From positions 682,001-746,000 of the forward strand of contig CAVRBO010000004.1 in the NCBI GenBank assembly GCA_963719285.1: a DNA stretch of 64,000 nt, written 5' to 3'. The notes beneath the pieces are model-generated. The model saw only the letters and a program-made list of their open reading frames with translations. It did not search any database and was not told where the DNA came from. This stretch comes from C-114 sp963719285. Lineage in GTDB: Bacteria; Chloroflexota; Limnocylindria; Limnocylindrales; CSP1-4. The translations under genes and the position numbers were made by a program. Positions 26,268 through 33,776 of the stretch are shown here, piece after piece; position 1 is the stretch's first letter, and each line of letters begins with the position of its first letter.

Positions 26268-26309
26268 GGAACGCGCGCGCCCTTCGCAGCGTATCCCAGA
26301 AGGAGGCCT

Positions 26310-27062
26310 GTGTCCAGAGTACAGGCGGTCGAACGAGCGTTCGCGGTGCTCGCCGCCCTCGCCGACGGACCGGTCGGCGTGACCGAGGTCGCGGAGCGGG
26401 TCCACCTGCCCAAGAGCACGGTCGCGCGCCTGTTGCGCGCGCTCCAGCACGAAGGCGCCGTCGAGCAGGTTCCGGGCGAGACGCACTACCGGGTCGGTGA
26501 GCGGATGGCGCTCCTCGCCGCCAGGGCCACCCCGGGTGCGAGCCTCGTGAGCCTCGCCCGACCGACCCTCGAGGAGCTCGCGGCGGACGTCGGCGAGGCC
26601 GCCGGCCTGGGCGTGCCGGACGGCTTCCGGGTCCACTACATCGATCAGGCCGGCACCGCGAATGCGGTGCAGGCACGCGACTGGACAGGCACCCGCGTCC
26701 CGATGCACGCCGTCCCCTCCGGCCAGGCGCTGCTGGCCTACCTGCCCGCCCCGGCGTTCGCGCGCTTCCTCGGCGGACCCCTCGAGCGGTTCACGCCCCA
26801 CACCATCACCGACGCGACGGAGCTCCTGGCCCGCTTGGATCGCATCCGGGCCGAAGGGGTCGCCTGGGTCTACGAGGAGTTCGACGTCGGCATCAACTCG
26901 GCGGCTGCCGTCGTCCTCGGCAAGGGCGGCCGGCCGGTCGCGGCGATCCACGTCCACGGCCCCTCATACCGGTTCCCCGCGCTCGGCGACGAGGCCCGGA
27001 TCTCCAGCCTGTTGCGGTCCGCGGCGGACCGGATCTCGGCCTCGCTCAGCCGCGGCGCCTGA
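26310..27062 (+). CDS. IclR-family transcriptional regulator
   Basis: A 250-residue regulator. GTG 26310 has an almost ideal AAGGAGG four bases upstream, better than ATG 26256. The N-terminal winged helix-turn-helix is at residues 4-60 (VERAFAVLAALADGPVGVTEV, LPKSTVARLLRALQHEGAV) and the C-terminal effector domain contains VPMHAVPSGQALLAYLP, GINSAAAVVLG and AAIHVHGPSYRFP. Divergent from the corrinoid methyltransferase operon, it is the probable pathway-specific regulator, with betaine or a demethylation product as possible effector. Confidence 0.9.
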   Translation: MSRVQAVERAFAVLAALADGPVGVTEVAERVHLPKSTVARLLRALQHEGAVEQVPGETHYRVGERMALLAARATPGASLVSLARPTLEELAADVGEAAGLGVPDGFRVHYIDQAGTANAVQARDWTGTRVPMHAVPSGQALLAYLPAPAFARFLGGPLERFTPHTITDATELLARLDRIRAEGVAWVYEEFDVGINSAAAVVLGKGGRPVAAIHVHGPSYRFPALGDEARISSLLRSAADRISASLSRGA

Positions 27063-27093
27063 GGGGCCTCGTCGCGGGCCGGCGGTTCCGGAT

Positions 27094-27296
27094 ACCACCG
27101 TCGGTGGTGCTAACCGGCCCGATCGGTCATTTGGGTTGCACCCACCACCGGCCGTGGTGTTACGCGCGACTCCCATGCACTCTGGGGCATGGATCGCGAT
27201 GCAGGCGGCCTTGTCCGTGCTCGCTCAGACGGGCGATGACGAGTCGCACATGGCATCTGCGTCCCCACCACAACCGTGGATGGTATTTGGGTGGGG
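27094..27296. repeat. Cluster of palindromes between convergent genes
   Basis: This 260-base convergent intergenic stretch holds ACCACCG-T-CGGTGGT (27094-27108), CACCAC-CGGCC-GTGGTG (27143-27159), CATGCAC-TCTG-GGGCATG (27174-27191, one mismatch) and a degenerate ACCAC...GTGGATGGT unit inside CCCCACC...GGTGGGG arms (27263-27296). ATTTGGGT also recurs at 27129 and 27285. No gene is visible. These may be REP-like elements or bidirectional terminators. Confidence 0.55.
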
Positions 27297-27322
27297 CCCG
27301 CCGGAGGTATCCGGTCGGCCCG

Positions 27323-27964
27323 TCAGATGAGCGCGAGCGTGCCGTAGATCGCGGTGTAGGCGACGAGGGCGAGGGCGGTCACGACCGGGAGCGCCACCAG
27401 GCCCAGGAGCCGGTCGCGGGTCGAGCGGGCGAGGGAGACGGTGAAGACCGCCCCGACCGCGACCGCCACCCAGCCGACGAGCGGCACGAGCGGATCGTGG
27501 ATGAGGGTGAAGACGCCCTCGGCGATGAAGACGCCGCCCATCAGGGCGAGCCCGATGACGTGCCGGGCGCCCGGACCGCGACGCCACCAGTGTCCGGCGA
27601 GGCCATACAGCGGCCCGCCCGTCACCGAGGCGAGGAGCCAGATCGCGATCCCGGCCGACGAGATCGGCATGCCGACGAGGTAGTGGGCGGCCATGTAGAA
27701 CCAGACGACCGACCCCACGAGGCCGGCCGTCGCGCCGGCGATCGCGAGTCCGGTGGTCGGCATGAGCGCGCCCACGCCGAAGGCGACGAGCAGCCAGATC
27801 GCGCCCGAATTGCCGAGCGTGTTCCAGCCGGCGCCGAGCGTCCCGAACGCGAGGAATGACAACAGGCCGTTCGCGACGCCGATCGTTCCGATGAGCGCGA
27901 CGAGCAGCCAGGGCGTGACCCGGATCGGGGCCAGGGTCTCGGTCTCGGTCTCGGTGACGCTCAC
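27323..27964 (-). CDS. Six- to seven-helix membrane protein, DUF6518-like
   Basis: A 213-residue protein from GTG 27964, 10 bases after the dioxygenase stop. Hydrophobic segments include TPWLLVALIGTIGVANGLLS, GAIWLLVAFGVGALMP, GLAIAGATAGLVGSVVWFYM, GIAIWLLASVTGGPLYGLAG, VIGLALMGGVFIAEGVFTLI and LVGWVAVAVGAVFTVSLA. The short WWRRGPGARHVIG loop recalls DUF6518 proteins. No function is known. It is co-oriented with the dioxygenase and probably co-transcribed. Confidence 0.65.
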   Translation of the reverse strand: MSVTETETETLAPIRVTPWLLVALIGTIGVANGLLSFLAFGTLGAGWNTLGNSGAIWLLVAFGVGALMPTTGLAIAGATAGLVGSVVWFYMAAHYLVGMPISSAGIAIWLLASVTGGPLYGLAGHWWRRGPGARHVIGLALMGGVFIAEGVFTLIHDPLVPLVGWVAVAVGAVFTVSLARSTRDRLLGLVALPVVTALALVAYTAIYGTLALI

Positions 27965-27974
27965 AGGCGGGCCG

Positions 27975-28760
27975 TCAGTCGAACTGGACGCAGCGGCGGG
28001 CAATCGTCCCGTGTTCGAATCCCTCGACCGGGAACACGACGCTGTCCTTCTGCGCGGCGCCGGCCGCGACGAGGATCGGCCGGTAGTGCTCGGCGCTCGG
28101 GTGGCTGTGGAGCGGATCGGGCGCCTCGTCCAGCCACTCGGTGAGGGCCTTGTCATCGCGCTTGCGCAGGGCGGTCGCGACCCACGTGTCGAAGGCGGCG
28201 GCGTACGGCACCGGCGGCAGCTCCTCGGGCGAGAAGTTCGCGTGGCGCAGGTCGTGGACGAGATTGCCCGTCGCCAGGATGAACACGCCCTCGTCGCGCA
28301 GGGGCGAGAGTTCGGCGCCCAGGTCGAACAGCTCGTCCTCGCTCATCCCGATCGGCATCGACACCTGGAGGACCGGGATGTCGTGCTCCGGGAAGAGGTG
28401 GATGAGCGGGACGAAGGCGCCATGGTCGATGGGCCGGTCCGACCGCTCGACCGGGCTGTGCGGGGCGACGAGCGCCTCGACCCGGTCGGCCAGCTCCGGT
28501 GCGCCCGGCGCCGGGTAGCGGAGCCGGTACATGAACTCGGGGAAGCCGTAGTAGTCGTACAGGAGGCGGTCGTGGTCCGTCGTGCTCCCGATCGTGACGG
28601 GCGTCGCCTCCCAATGGGCCGACACGGTGAGGATCGCCTTCGGGCGCCGAAGGGTGCTCGCCCATCGCCGCCAGGGCGCGTTGCGCTCCTCCATCACGAC
28701 GTTGAGCGGGTTGCCGTGGCCGACGAAGCCGACGGGGAGGCGGTTCGCGCTGCCGGTCAT
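27975..28760 (-). CDS. Extradiol ring-cleavage dioxygenase, 4,5-DOPA-dioxygenase (YgiD/LigB) type
   Basis: A 261-residue class III extradiol dioxygenase. The signatures are LPVGFVGHGNPLNVV (metal-binding His near residue 15), LTVSAHWEATPVTIG (His near 50), YDYYGFPEFMYRLRYPAPG, RPIDHGAFVPLIHLFP and ATGNLVHDLRHANF. Plant and bacterial homologues open the ring of DOPA or related catechols using Fe(II) or Zn(II). The biological substrate here is unknown. A TAGACT box seven bases before the ATG suggests a leaderless message. Upstream lies the six-palindrome array described separately. Confidence 0.87.
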   Translation of the reverse strand: MTGSANRLPVGFVGHGNPLNVVMEERNAPWRRWASTLRRPKAILTVSAHWEATPVTIGSTTDHDRLLYDYYGFPEFMYRLRYPAPGAPELADRVEALVAPHSPVERSDRPIDHGAFVPLIHLFPEHDIPVLQVSMPIGMSEDELFDLGAELSPLRDEGVFILATGNLVHDLRHANFSPEELPPVPYAAAFDTWVATALRKRDDKALTEWLDEAPDPLHSHPSAEHYRPILVAAGAAQKDSVVFPVEGFEHGTIARRCVQFD

Positions 28761-28801
28761 GGGGCGGAGTCTACGTCGGCGCGGTCGCCGGGCCGCTCCT
28801 C

Positions 28802-28834
28802 GTCGTCTCCGAGTCGTCTCCGAGTCGTCTCCGA
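28802..28834. repeat. 11-bp direct repeat, three identical copies
   Basis: GTCGTCTCCGA is repeated without interruption at 28802, 28813 and 28824, between the dioxygenase start and the first palindrome of the array. The 11-base period is close to one helical turn. Confidence 0.85.
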
Positions 28835-28842
28835 GGCGGCGC

Positions 28843-29109
28843 GATGTCTCCCAGGCATCAGAGGCGGGGTTGAGGCTCCCCTCCCGGTCGACTCGATGCC
28901 TCGCGGACATCGAAATGGGACGCTGGTGATCGTTTGATGCCTTGGCGACATCAAGACGGCCATCTCTCCTGGTTCCTCGATGGCGTCCACCGCAGGATCG
29001 ATGCCTCGCAGGCATCGATGCGACCGGATCGGCCATCGTGGCGTCGACCTTGATGCTTCGCAGTCATCAGGCGGCGGCGCTAGTTCGGATCTGATGCCTG
29101 CCGGGCATC
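28843..29109. repeat. Array of six 17-bp palindromes, helically phased
   Basis: The unit GATGCC-TCGCA-GGCATC occurs at 28843, 28895, 28936, 29000, 29052 and 29093, each 17 bases, some with one or two changed arm bases. The copy at 29000 extends to nine-base arms (ATCGATGCC). Start-to-start distances are 52, 41, 64, 52 and 41 bases, all near multiples of 10.5. The array fills most of the 405-base gap between the etfA stop (29166) and the dioxygenase start (28760), where no gene is visible. It could be a cooperative operator array or a run of RNA hairpins. Diverged units, short palindromes and no cas genes argue against CRISPR. Confidence 0.8.
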
Positions 29110-29159
29110 GCGGGCGGCGGCGGGCGGCGGCGGGCATCGCGGGCGGCGGCGGCGGCGGT
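29102..29159. repeat. G-rich tandem repeat
   Basis: CGGGCATCGCGGGCGGCGG at 29102 recurs at 29131 (29-base period), embedded in runs of GGGCGGC and GGC. The plus strand has many closely spaced GGG/GG tracts and could form a G-quadruplex or strong hairpins. Confidence 0.6.
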
Positions 29160-29165
29160 GTCGCC

Positions 29166-30161
29166 TCAGCCGGCGGCCTTGACCCGACGGACCTCGGCGC
29201 TGATCGCGGGCACGATCGCGTGCAGGTCGCCGATGACCGCGTACGAGGCGCGGGCGAGGATCGGCGCCTCGGGGTCGTTGTTGATGACCAGGATCTGCTT
29301 GGCCGCCTTACAGCCGACGATGTGCTGGATCGCGCCGCTGATGCCGCACGCGATGTACAGGTCCGGGGCGATCCGCTGGCCGGTCTGGCCGATCTGCTGG
29401 GCGTGCGGTCGCCAACCCGCGCTCGTTGCCACCCGCGAGACGCCGACGGCGGCACCGATCAGCCCGGCCAGCTCATCGAGCATCGCGAACGCGTCGCCGC
29501 TGCCCAGGCCGCGGCCGCCGCCCACGACGATCTTCGCGTCGGTCAGCGAGATCCTGCCGGTCTCCGCCGGGACCAAGGCGGTCACCCGGACCCGCAGGTC
29601 CGCGTCGGACGGGGTCACGGCCACCGCCTCGATCGTGGGCGCCGCCGCGCCGGCGGTGGAGGCCTCCGGCTCGAACGCGTGGCCGGCCACCGAGAGCAAC
29701 TTGACCGGGGCGTCGAGCACCGCGTCCTCGAGCAGGCTGCCCGCCCAGCGCTGGCGGGTGAGCCGAAGCGGTCCGGTCCCGCTGCCGCCGCCCGCCGGCA
29801 CGTCCACGACGTTGGCCGCCATCGGCAGCCCGGTCCGGGCGGCGACATGGGCCAGGACCTCGGTCGCGCGGTCGCTTCCGGGAGCGAGCACGATCGTGGC
29901 CGCGCTCGATCCGGTGACTGCCTCGACCGCGGCGCCCCAGGCGGCGGGCGCGAAGGCCGCAAATCCCGGATCCTCCGCGACGTGGGCGACCGTGACGCCC
30001 TGTCCGCCGAGCTCCACCGCGGCCGCCTGCGCGCCTTCCCCGACGAGGATGGCATGCACCGGGCCCGCTCCGCCTGCCGCCAGCCTCCGGGCCAGGACGA
30101 GCGCCTCGAGGCTGAGCCGATCGACCCGGCCGTCGGCGTGCTCGACGATCGTCAGGATCAT
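29166..30161 (-). CDS. etfA: Electron transfer flavoprotein alpha subunit
   Basis: A 331-residue protein. The C-terminal FAD-binding domain is intact: VVGGGRGLGSGDAFAMLDEL, GWRPHAQQIGQTGQRIAPDL, YIACGISGAIQHIVG and INNDPEAPILARASYAVIGD. It joins etfB by a TGATG overlap. Downstream of the dimethylglycine dehydrogenase-like gene, it should take electrons from that flavoprotein and hand them to ETF:quinone oxidoreductase, which is not in this window. Confidence 0.95.
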   Translation of the reverse strand: MILTIVEHADGRVDRLSLEALVLARRLAAGGAGPVHAILVGEGAQAAAVELGGQGVTVAHVAEDPGFAAFAPAAWGAAVEAVTGSSAATIVLAPGSDRATEVLAHVAARTGLPMAANVVDVPAGGGSGTGPLRLTRQRWAGSLLEDAVLDAPVKLLSVAGHAFEPEASTAGAAAPTIEAVAVTPSDADLRVRVTALVPAETGRISLTDAKIVVGGGRGLGSGDAFAMLDELAGLIGAAVGVSRVATSAGWRPHAQQIGQTGQRIAPDLYIACGISGAIQHIVGCKAAKQILVINNDPEAPILARASYAVIGDLHAIVPAISAEVRRVKAAG

Positions 30162-30937
30162 CAGACCGCCCCGAGCCGGCGGAGGATCTCGACCACCTTC
30201 GGCGCGGCGTCCGGGCCATGGCCCAGGATCTCGGCGGACCGTTCCTGCTCGACCGGCAGGCGCAGCCGCTCCATCGTCATCGACCCCGCACCGGCCGTCC
30301 GAGTCGGCACCATCCGCTCGATCGGCTGGCGCTTGGCCCGCAGCCGCCCGGGCACGGATGGGTAGCGGGGCAGGTTCAGGCCCTCGCGCACGGACACGAC
30401 CGCGGGGAGCGGGACCTCGTAGACCTCCCACCCGCCGCCGGTCGCCTCGCGCCGCGCGGTCAGCCGACCGCCGTCCACGGCGATGTGCTTCACCCCGCTG
30501 ACGATCGGCCGGCCCAGGGTGGTGGCGACCCGGATGCCGACCTGGTAGTCGCCCGTGTCGGCCGCCTCGGTGCCGAAGAAGATGAGGTCGAACGGTGTGC
30601 CGGCCGCCTCCTGGGCGCGCACGGCATCCACGATCGCCGCGGCGGTCGCGACCGCGTCCCACTCCTCGCCGTCGCCGACCTCGAGCAGGATCGCCCGCTC
30701 GATGCCCACGGCCAGCGCGTCGCGCAACTGCTCCGTGGCCGCGTCCGGACCGAGTGTCAGCACGGCCGACGAGCCGCCCTGGGCCTCGACGAGCCGGACC
30801 GCCTCCTCGACCCCGCACTCCTCGTGGGGGCTGATCGCGAAGCCGAGGAATCGTGCGTCGATCGATCGGCCGTCGTCGGTCAGGACGATCCGGCCGCCGG
30901 TGACCGGGACCCGCTTGATGCAGACGAGGACGTTCAC
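30161..30937 (-). CDS. etfB: Electron transfer flavoprotein beta subunit
   Basis: A 258-residue protein beginning MNVLVCIKRVPVTGG, with ISPHEECGVEEAVRLVEA, GTEAADTGDYQVGIRVA and REGLNLPRYPSVPGRLRAKR, which are the conserved ETF-beta signatures around the AMP-binding site. It lies four bases after the dehydrogenase stop codon and overlaps etfA, so the three form one operon. Confidence 0.95.
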   Translation of the reverse strand: MNVLVCIKRVPVTGGRIVLTDDGRSIDARFLGFAISPHEECGVEEAVRLVEAQGGSSAVLTLGPDAATEQLRDALAVGIERAILLEVGDGEEWDAVATAAAIVDAVRAQEAAGTPFDLIFFGTEAADTGDYQVGIRVATTLGRPIVSGVKHIAVDGGRLTARREATGGGWEVYEVPLPAVVSVREGLNLPRYPSVPGRLRAKRQPIERMVPTRTAGAGSMTMERLRLPVEQERSAEILGHGPDAAPKVVEILRRLGAV

Positions 30938-30941
30938 GACA

Positions 30942-33461
30942 TCAGGCGCGGATCCGGGCGTTCTCGGGATCGAACAACGGCGTGGCTCCCGCGACGGCGA
31001 CGGTCACCGGGTACCGGTCGCCGAAGTACTCCACCGCCAGCTTCGTGCCGACGACGGCGACGTCCGCCGGCAGGTAGGACATCAACAGGTGCGCTCCCAC
31101 CGACGGCCCGGAGCCCGCGCTCGTCACGTACGAGCGGCGGCCCCTGGCGTCGACCAGCGGCTCCCCGTCCGGCGTGGTGACCGGCTCCTTGCCGAGCATG
31201 TACCGCTGCACGCCCGCCGGGGAGGTCGGGTCGTCGAGGGTGAGCGTGCACAGGATGGCCGGCGCCGGGTGTGCCCGCTGCTCGAGGTAGGCCGCCTTGC
31301 CCAGGAAGTCGGCCTCCTTGACCCTGGGCCGGGCCATCCCGGCCGAGACGAGGTCGAAGTCGAGCTCGAGCTCATTCCCGTGGGCCCGATAGCCCTTCTC
31401 GAGTCGCCCGGTCGTGGCGTACACGCCGATCCCCACCGGGACGACACCGTGCGGCTTGCCGGCGGCGAACAGCGTGTCCCACAGCCGGAGGCCCTGCTCC
31501 ATGGGAGCGTAGATCTCCCAGCCGAGCTCGCCCACGTACGAGATCCGGGACATGAGCGTCCGGACCCCGCCGATGTCGACCGAGCGGCAGGCACCGAACG
31601 GGAACGCCTGGTTCGAGAGGTCGCCGTCGGCCACGGCCTGGACGAGGTCGCGGGCGCGTGGTCCCCAGACGCCGATCGTGTACAGCTCCGAGGTCAGGTC
31701 CTGGATCTGGACCGAGCCGTCGGCCGGGAGGTGGTCGGAGAACCACTTCTTGTCGCGCATGCCCATGCCGCCGCCGGTGACGACCCGGAACCGGTCGTGG
31801 GCCAGGCGCATGATCGTGAGGTCGGCGACGATCCCGCCCGCCTTGTTGAGGAGGGGCGTGTAGACGTTCCGGCCCACCGGCACATCCATCTGGCCGACGA
31901 CGAGGCCCTGGAGGCAGTCGAGGGCGCCCGCCCCGGCGACGTCGAAGATCGCGAATGCCGCGAGGTCGACCATGCCGACCCGGTCGCGCATCGCGAGGTG
32001 CTCGGCGTTGACGATCGGCGACCACCAGCGGGCCTCCCACTCGACCGTGCGGGGCATGACCCGCTCGCCGTACTCGCCCAGGAGACCCTCGTTCGCGCCG
32101 TACCAGAAGGGTCGTTCCCAGCCGGCGGCCTCGAAGAAGACGGCCCCCAGCTCGTGCTGGCGGCGGTTCACCGGGGAGAGGCGGACATCCCGGTTCGACG
32201 CCCACTGCTCCATCGGGTGGACGATCCCGTACGTCTTGTTGAAGCCCTCGGCCGTCCTCGCCCGGATGTGCGTCCACGTCCGCTGGTGGTCGTAGAACCG
32301 GGCGATGTCCGAACCGTGCGGGTCGATGTCGGCGGTCTCGTGGGTCATCCACTCGGCGACCGTCTTCGCGATTCCCGGTGCCTCCTTGATCCAGATCGCG
32401 GCGACCGCCCAGAGGTTCTTCACTTCCGGGGTCTCTCCGATGATCGGATTGCCGTCCGGGGTGAGCGACAGGAGGCCGTTGATCGCCAGCTTCATCCCGA
32501 CGGACTCGTCGCCGACGATCGCGGGGAAGAGTTCGAGGGCGTCCTCGAGCTGGGGGTCGAAGTCGTCCTTGGTGAACGGCAGCATCGTGGGCGAGAGGGC
32601 CGCGGCGGCGATCGACGGGATGTCGTCGGGGTCCATGAGGATCGCCCGGTGGGCGTACGAACCGATCTCGAAGCCATTGCCGTGCTGGCGCTCGTACATG
32701 TTCGTGTCCATGTCGCGGACGATCGGGTAGTCGACCTCGCTCTTCGCCGTCGCGAACATCGGCACGGGGCCGATGTCGATCATCTGGTGGACCGCCGGCG
32801 TGAGCGGGATCGACGCGCCGGCCATCTGCGCGATCCGCGGGCTCCAGATGCCACAGGCGATGACGACGACCTCGGTCTCGATGTCGCCGCCGTCCGTCCG
32901 GACACGGGTCACCCGCCCGTTGTCCGTGTCGATGCCGGTCACCTCGACACCGGCCGCCACGGTCAGCGCGCCCAGGTCGAGCGCCGCCTGGCGCATCAGC
33001 GTGCCGGCCTGGAGGGAGTCGACGACCCCGACGCCCTGGGTGTAGAAGCCACCGAGGATGACGGTCTCGTCGATGAACGGCACCATCGCCTTGACCTCGG
33101 CCGGGGTCAGGAGGCGGGTGCCCTCGACGCCCCATGACTTCGAGGACGCCATCCGGCGCTTCAGTTCCTCCATGCGCTCGGGCGTGCGGGCGACCTCGAT
33201 GCCGCCGCATTCGTGGTAGACGCCGAGTTCGCGGTACTGGTTGGCGCTCTCGATCGTGAACGCCGCCATCTCCTTCGAATGGTCGGTCAGGAAGATGAAG
33301 TTCGAGGCGTGGCCGGTCGAGCCGCCCGGGTTGGGGAGGGGGCCCTTATCCAGGAGAACGATGTCGCGCCAGCCCTGCAGGGCCAGGTGGTAGGCCATGC
33401 TGTTGCCCACGATCCCGGCGCCGATGACGACGACCCGTGCCCGCTCCGGTAGCCCGCTCAT
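30942..33461 (-). CDS. Dimethylglycine/sarcosine dehydrogenase-like flavoprotein (FAD + GcvT domains)
   Basis: An 839-residue fusion. The N-terminal DAO domain begins RVVVIGAGIVGNSMAYHLAL (FAD Rossmann motif) and contains GNPIIGETPEVKNLWAVAAI. From about residue 440 the C-terminal half is a GcvT-type THF-binding domain (VGMVDLAAFAIFDVAG, LNKAGGIVADLTIMRLAHDRF, SYVGELGWEIYAP, KPHGVVPVGIGVYATTGRLE, KEADFLGKAAYL). Such enzymes oxidise N-methyl groups of dimethylglycine or sarcosine and load the carbon onto THF, passing electrons to ETF. ATG 33461 was chosen over 33473, where the GGAGGAGG would abut the start. Confidence 0.88.
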   Translation of the reverse strand: MSGLPERARVVVIGAGIVGNSMAYHLALQGWRDIVLLDKGPLPNPGGSTGHASNFIFLTDHSKEMAAFTIESANQYRELGVYHECGGIEVARTPERMEELKRRMASSKSWGVEGTRLLTPAEVKAMVPFIDETVILGGFYTQGVGVVDSLQAGTLMRQAALDLGALTVAAGVEVTGIDTDNGRVTRVRTDGGDIETEVVVIACGIWSPRIAQMAGASIPLTPAVHQMIDIGPVPMFATAKSEVDYPIVRDMDTNMYERQHGNGFEIGSYAHRAILMDPDDIPSIAAAALSPTMLPFTKDDFDPQLEDALELFPAIVGDESVGMKLAINGLLSLTPDGNPIIGETPEVKNLWAVAAIWIKEAPGIAKTVAEWMTHETADIDPHGSDIARFYDHQRTWTHIRARTAEGFNKTYGIVHPMEQWASNRDVRLSPVNRRQHELGAVFFEAAGWERPFWYGANEGLLGEYGERVMPRTVEWEARWWSPIVNAEHLAMRDRVGMVDLAAFAIFDVAGAGALDCLQGLVVGQMDVPVGRNVYTPLLNKAGGIVADLTIMRLAHDRFRVVTGGGMGMRDKKWFSDHLPADGSVQIQDLTSELYTIGVWGPRARDLVQAVADGDLSNQAFPFGACRSVDIGGVRTLMSRISYVGELGWEIYAPMEQGLRLWDTLFAAGKPHGVVPVGIGVYATTGRLEKGYRAHGNELELDFDLVSAGMARPRVKEADFLGKAAYLEQRAHPAPAILCTLTLDDPTSPAGVQRYMLGKEPVTTPDGEPLVDARGRRSYVTSAGSGPSVGAHLLMSYLPADVAVVGTKLAVEYFGDRYPVTVAVAGATPLFDPENARIRA

Positions 33462-33517
33462 GCCGAAAACCATCCTCCTCCGGGTCCACGCCGGTCGCTG
33501 CTGGGAACGCAATCGTG

Positions 33518-33546
33518 ACCCTAGCTGACCGGCCGGGCGCCTGCAA
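33518..33546 (-). promoter_or_regulatory. Candidate promoter of the dehydrogenase-etfBA operon
   Basis: On the minus strand TTGCAG (33546-33541) and TAGGGT (33523-33518) are separated by 17 bases, about 57 bases upstream of ATG 33461. Only moderate matches to consensus. Confidence 0.35.
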
Positions 33547-33607
33547 ACCGTCTCGCGAGCTGGGCTCGGACCGGCGCCGGCCCCGATCCGGCGGTCGGGT
33601 CGTTCGC

Positions 33608-33633
33608 TTGACGTCCGGCTCGCGAGTCATAAT
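33608..33633 (+). promoter_or_regulatory. Candidate promoter of the proVWX operon
   Basis: TTGACG (33608-33613) and CATAAT (33628-33633) are the best hexamers in the region, but the spacer is only 14 bases (16 if TAATCC is taken as -10). The assignment is therefore weak. Confidence 0.3.
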
Positions 33634-33776
33634 CCTCACCTATCACCCGGCCGTCGGCGCATCTCGTCGGCGGCGGGCAGGACGGTGAGGTCCCCAGTGC
33701 CGACCCCCTGTCGAAGTGCCCGGTCCGTGCCCCATCCCGAGAGCCGGTTCAAGTCGCCGGCCGGGGCCCGACCTCG

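Larger units (their letters stand above)
33462..33776. other. Divergent regulatory region between the dehydrogenase operon and the betaine uptake operon
   Basis: No gene is visible in these 315 bases. They hold one candidate promoter in each direction, annotated separately. A ~140-base leader lies between the plus-strand promoter and the proV start. I see no convincing riboswitch fold or strong palindrome here. Confidence 0.5.

Noticed and set aside
28843..29109. CRISPR array
   Set aside because: The units are palindromes of 17 bases with diverged arms, the spacers vary between 24 and 47 bases, and no cas gene is present.
33634..33776. A riboswitch in the leader of proVWX
   Set aside because: The leader is long enough but I could not find paired elements or conserved cores of glycine, cobalamin or SAM riboswitches.
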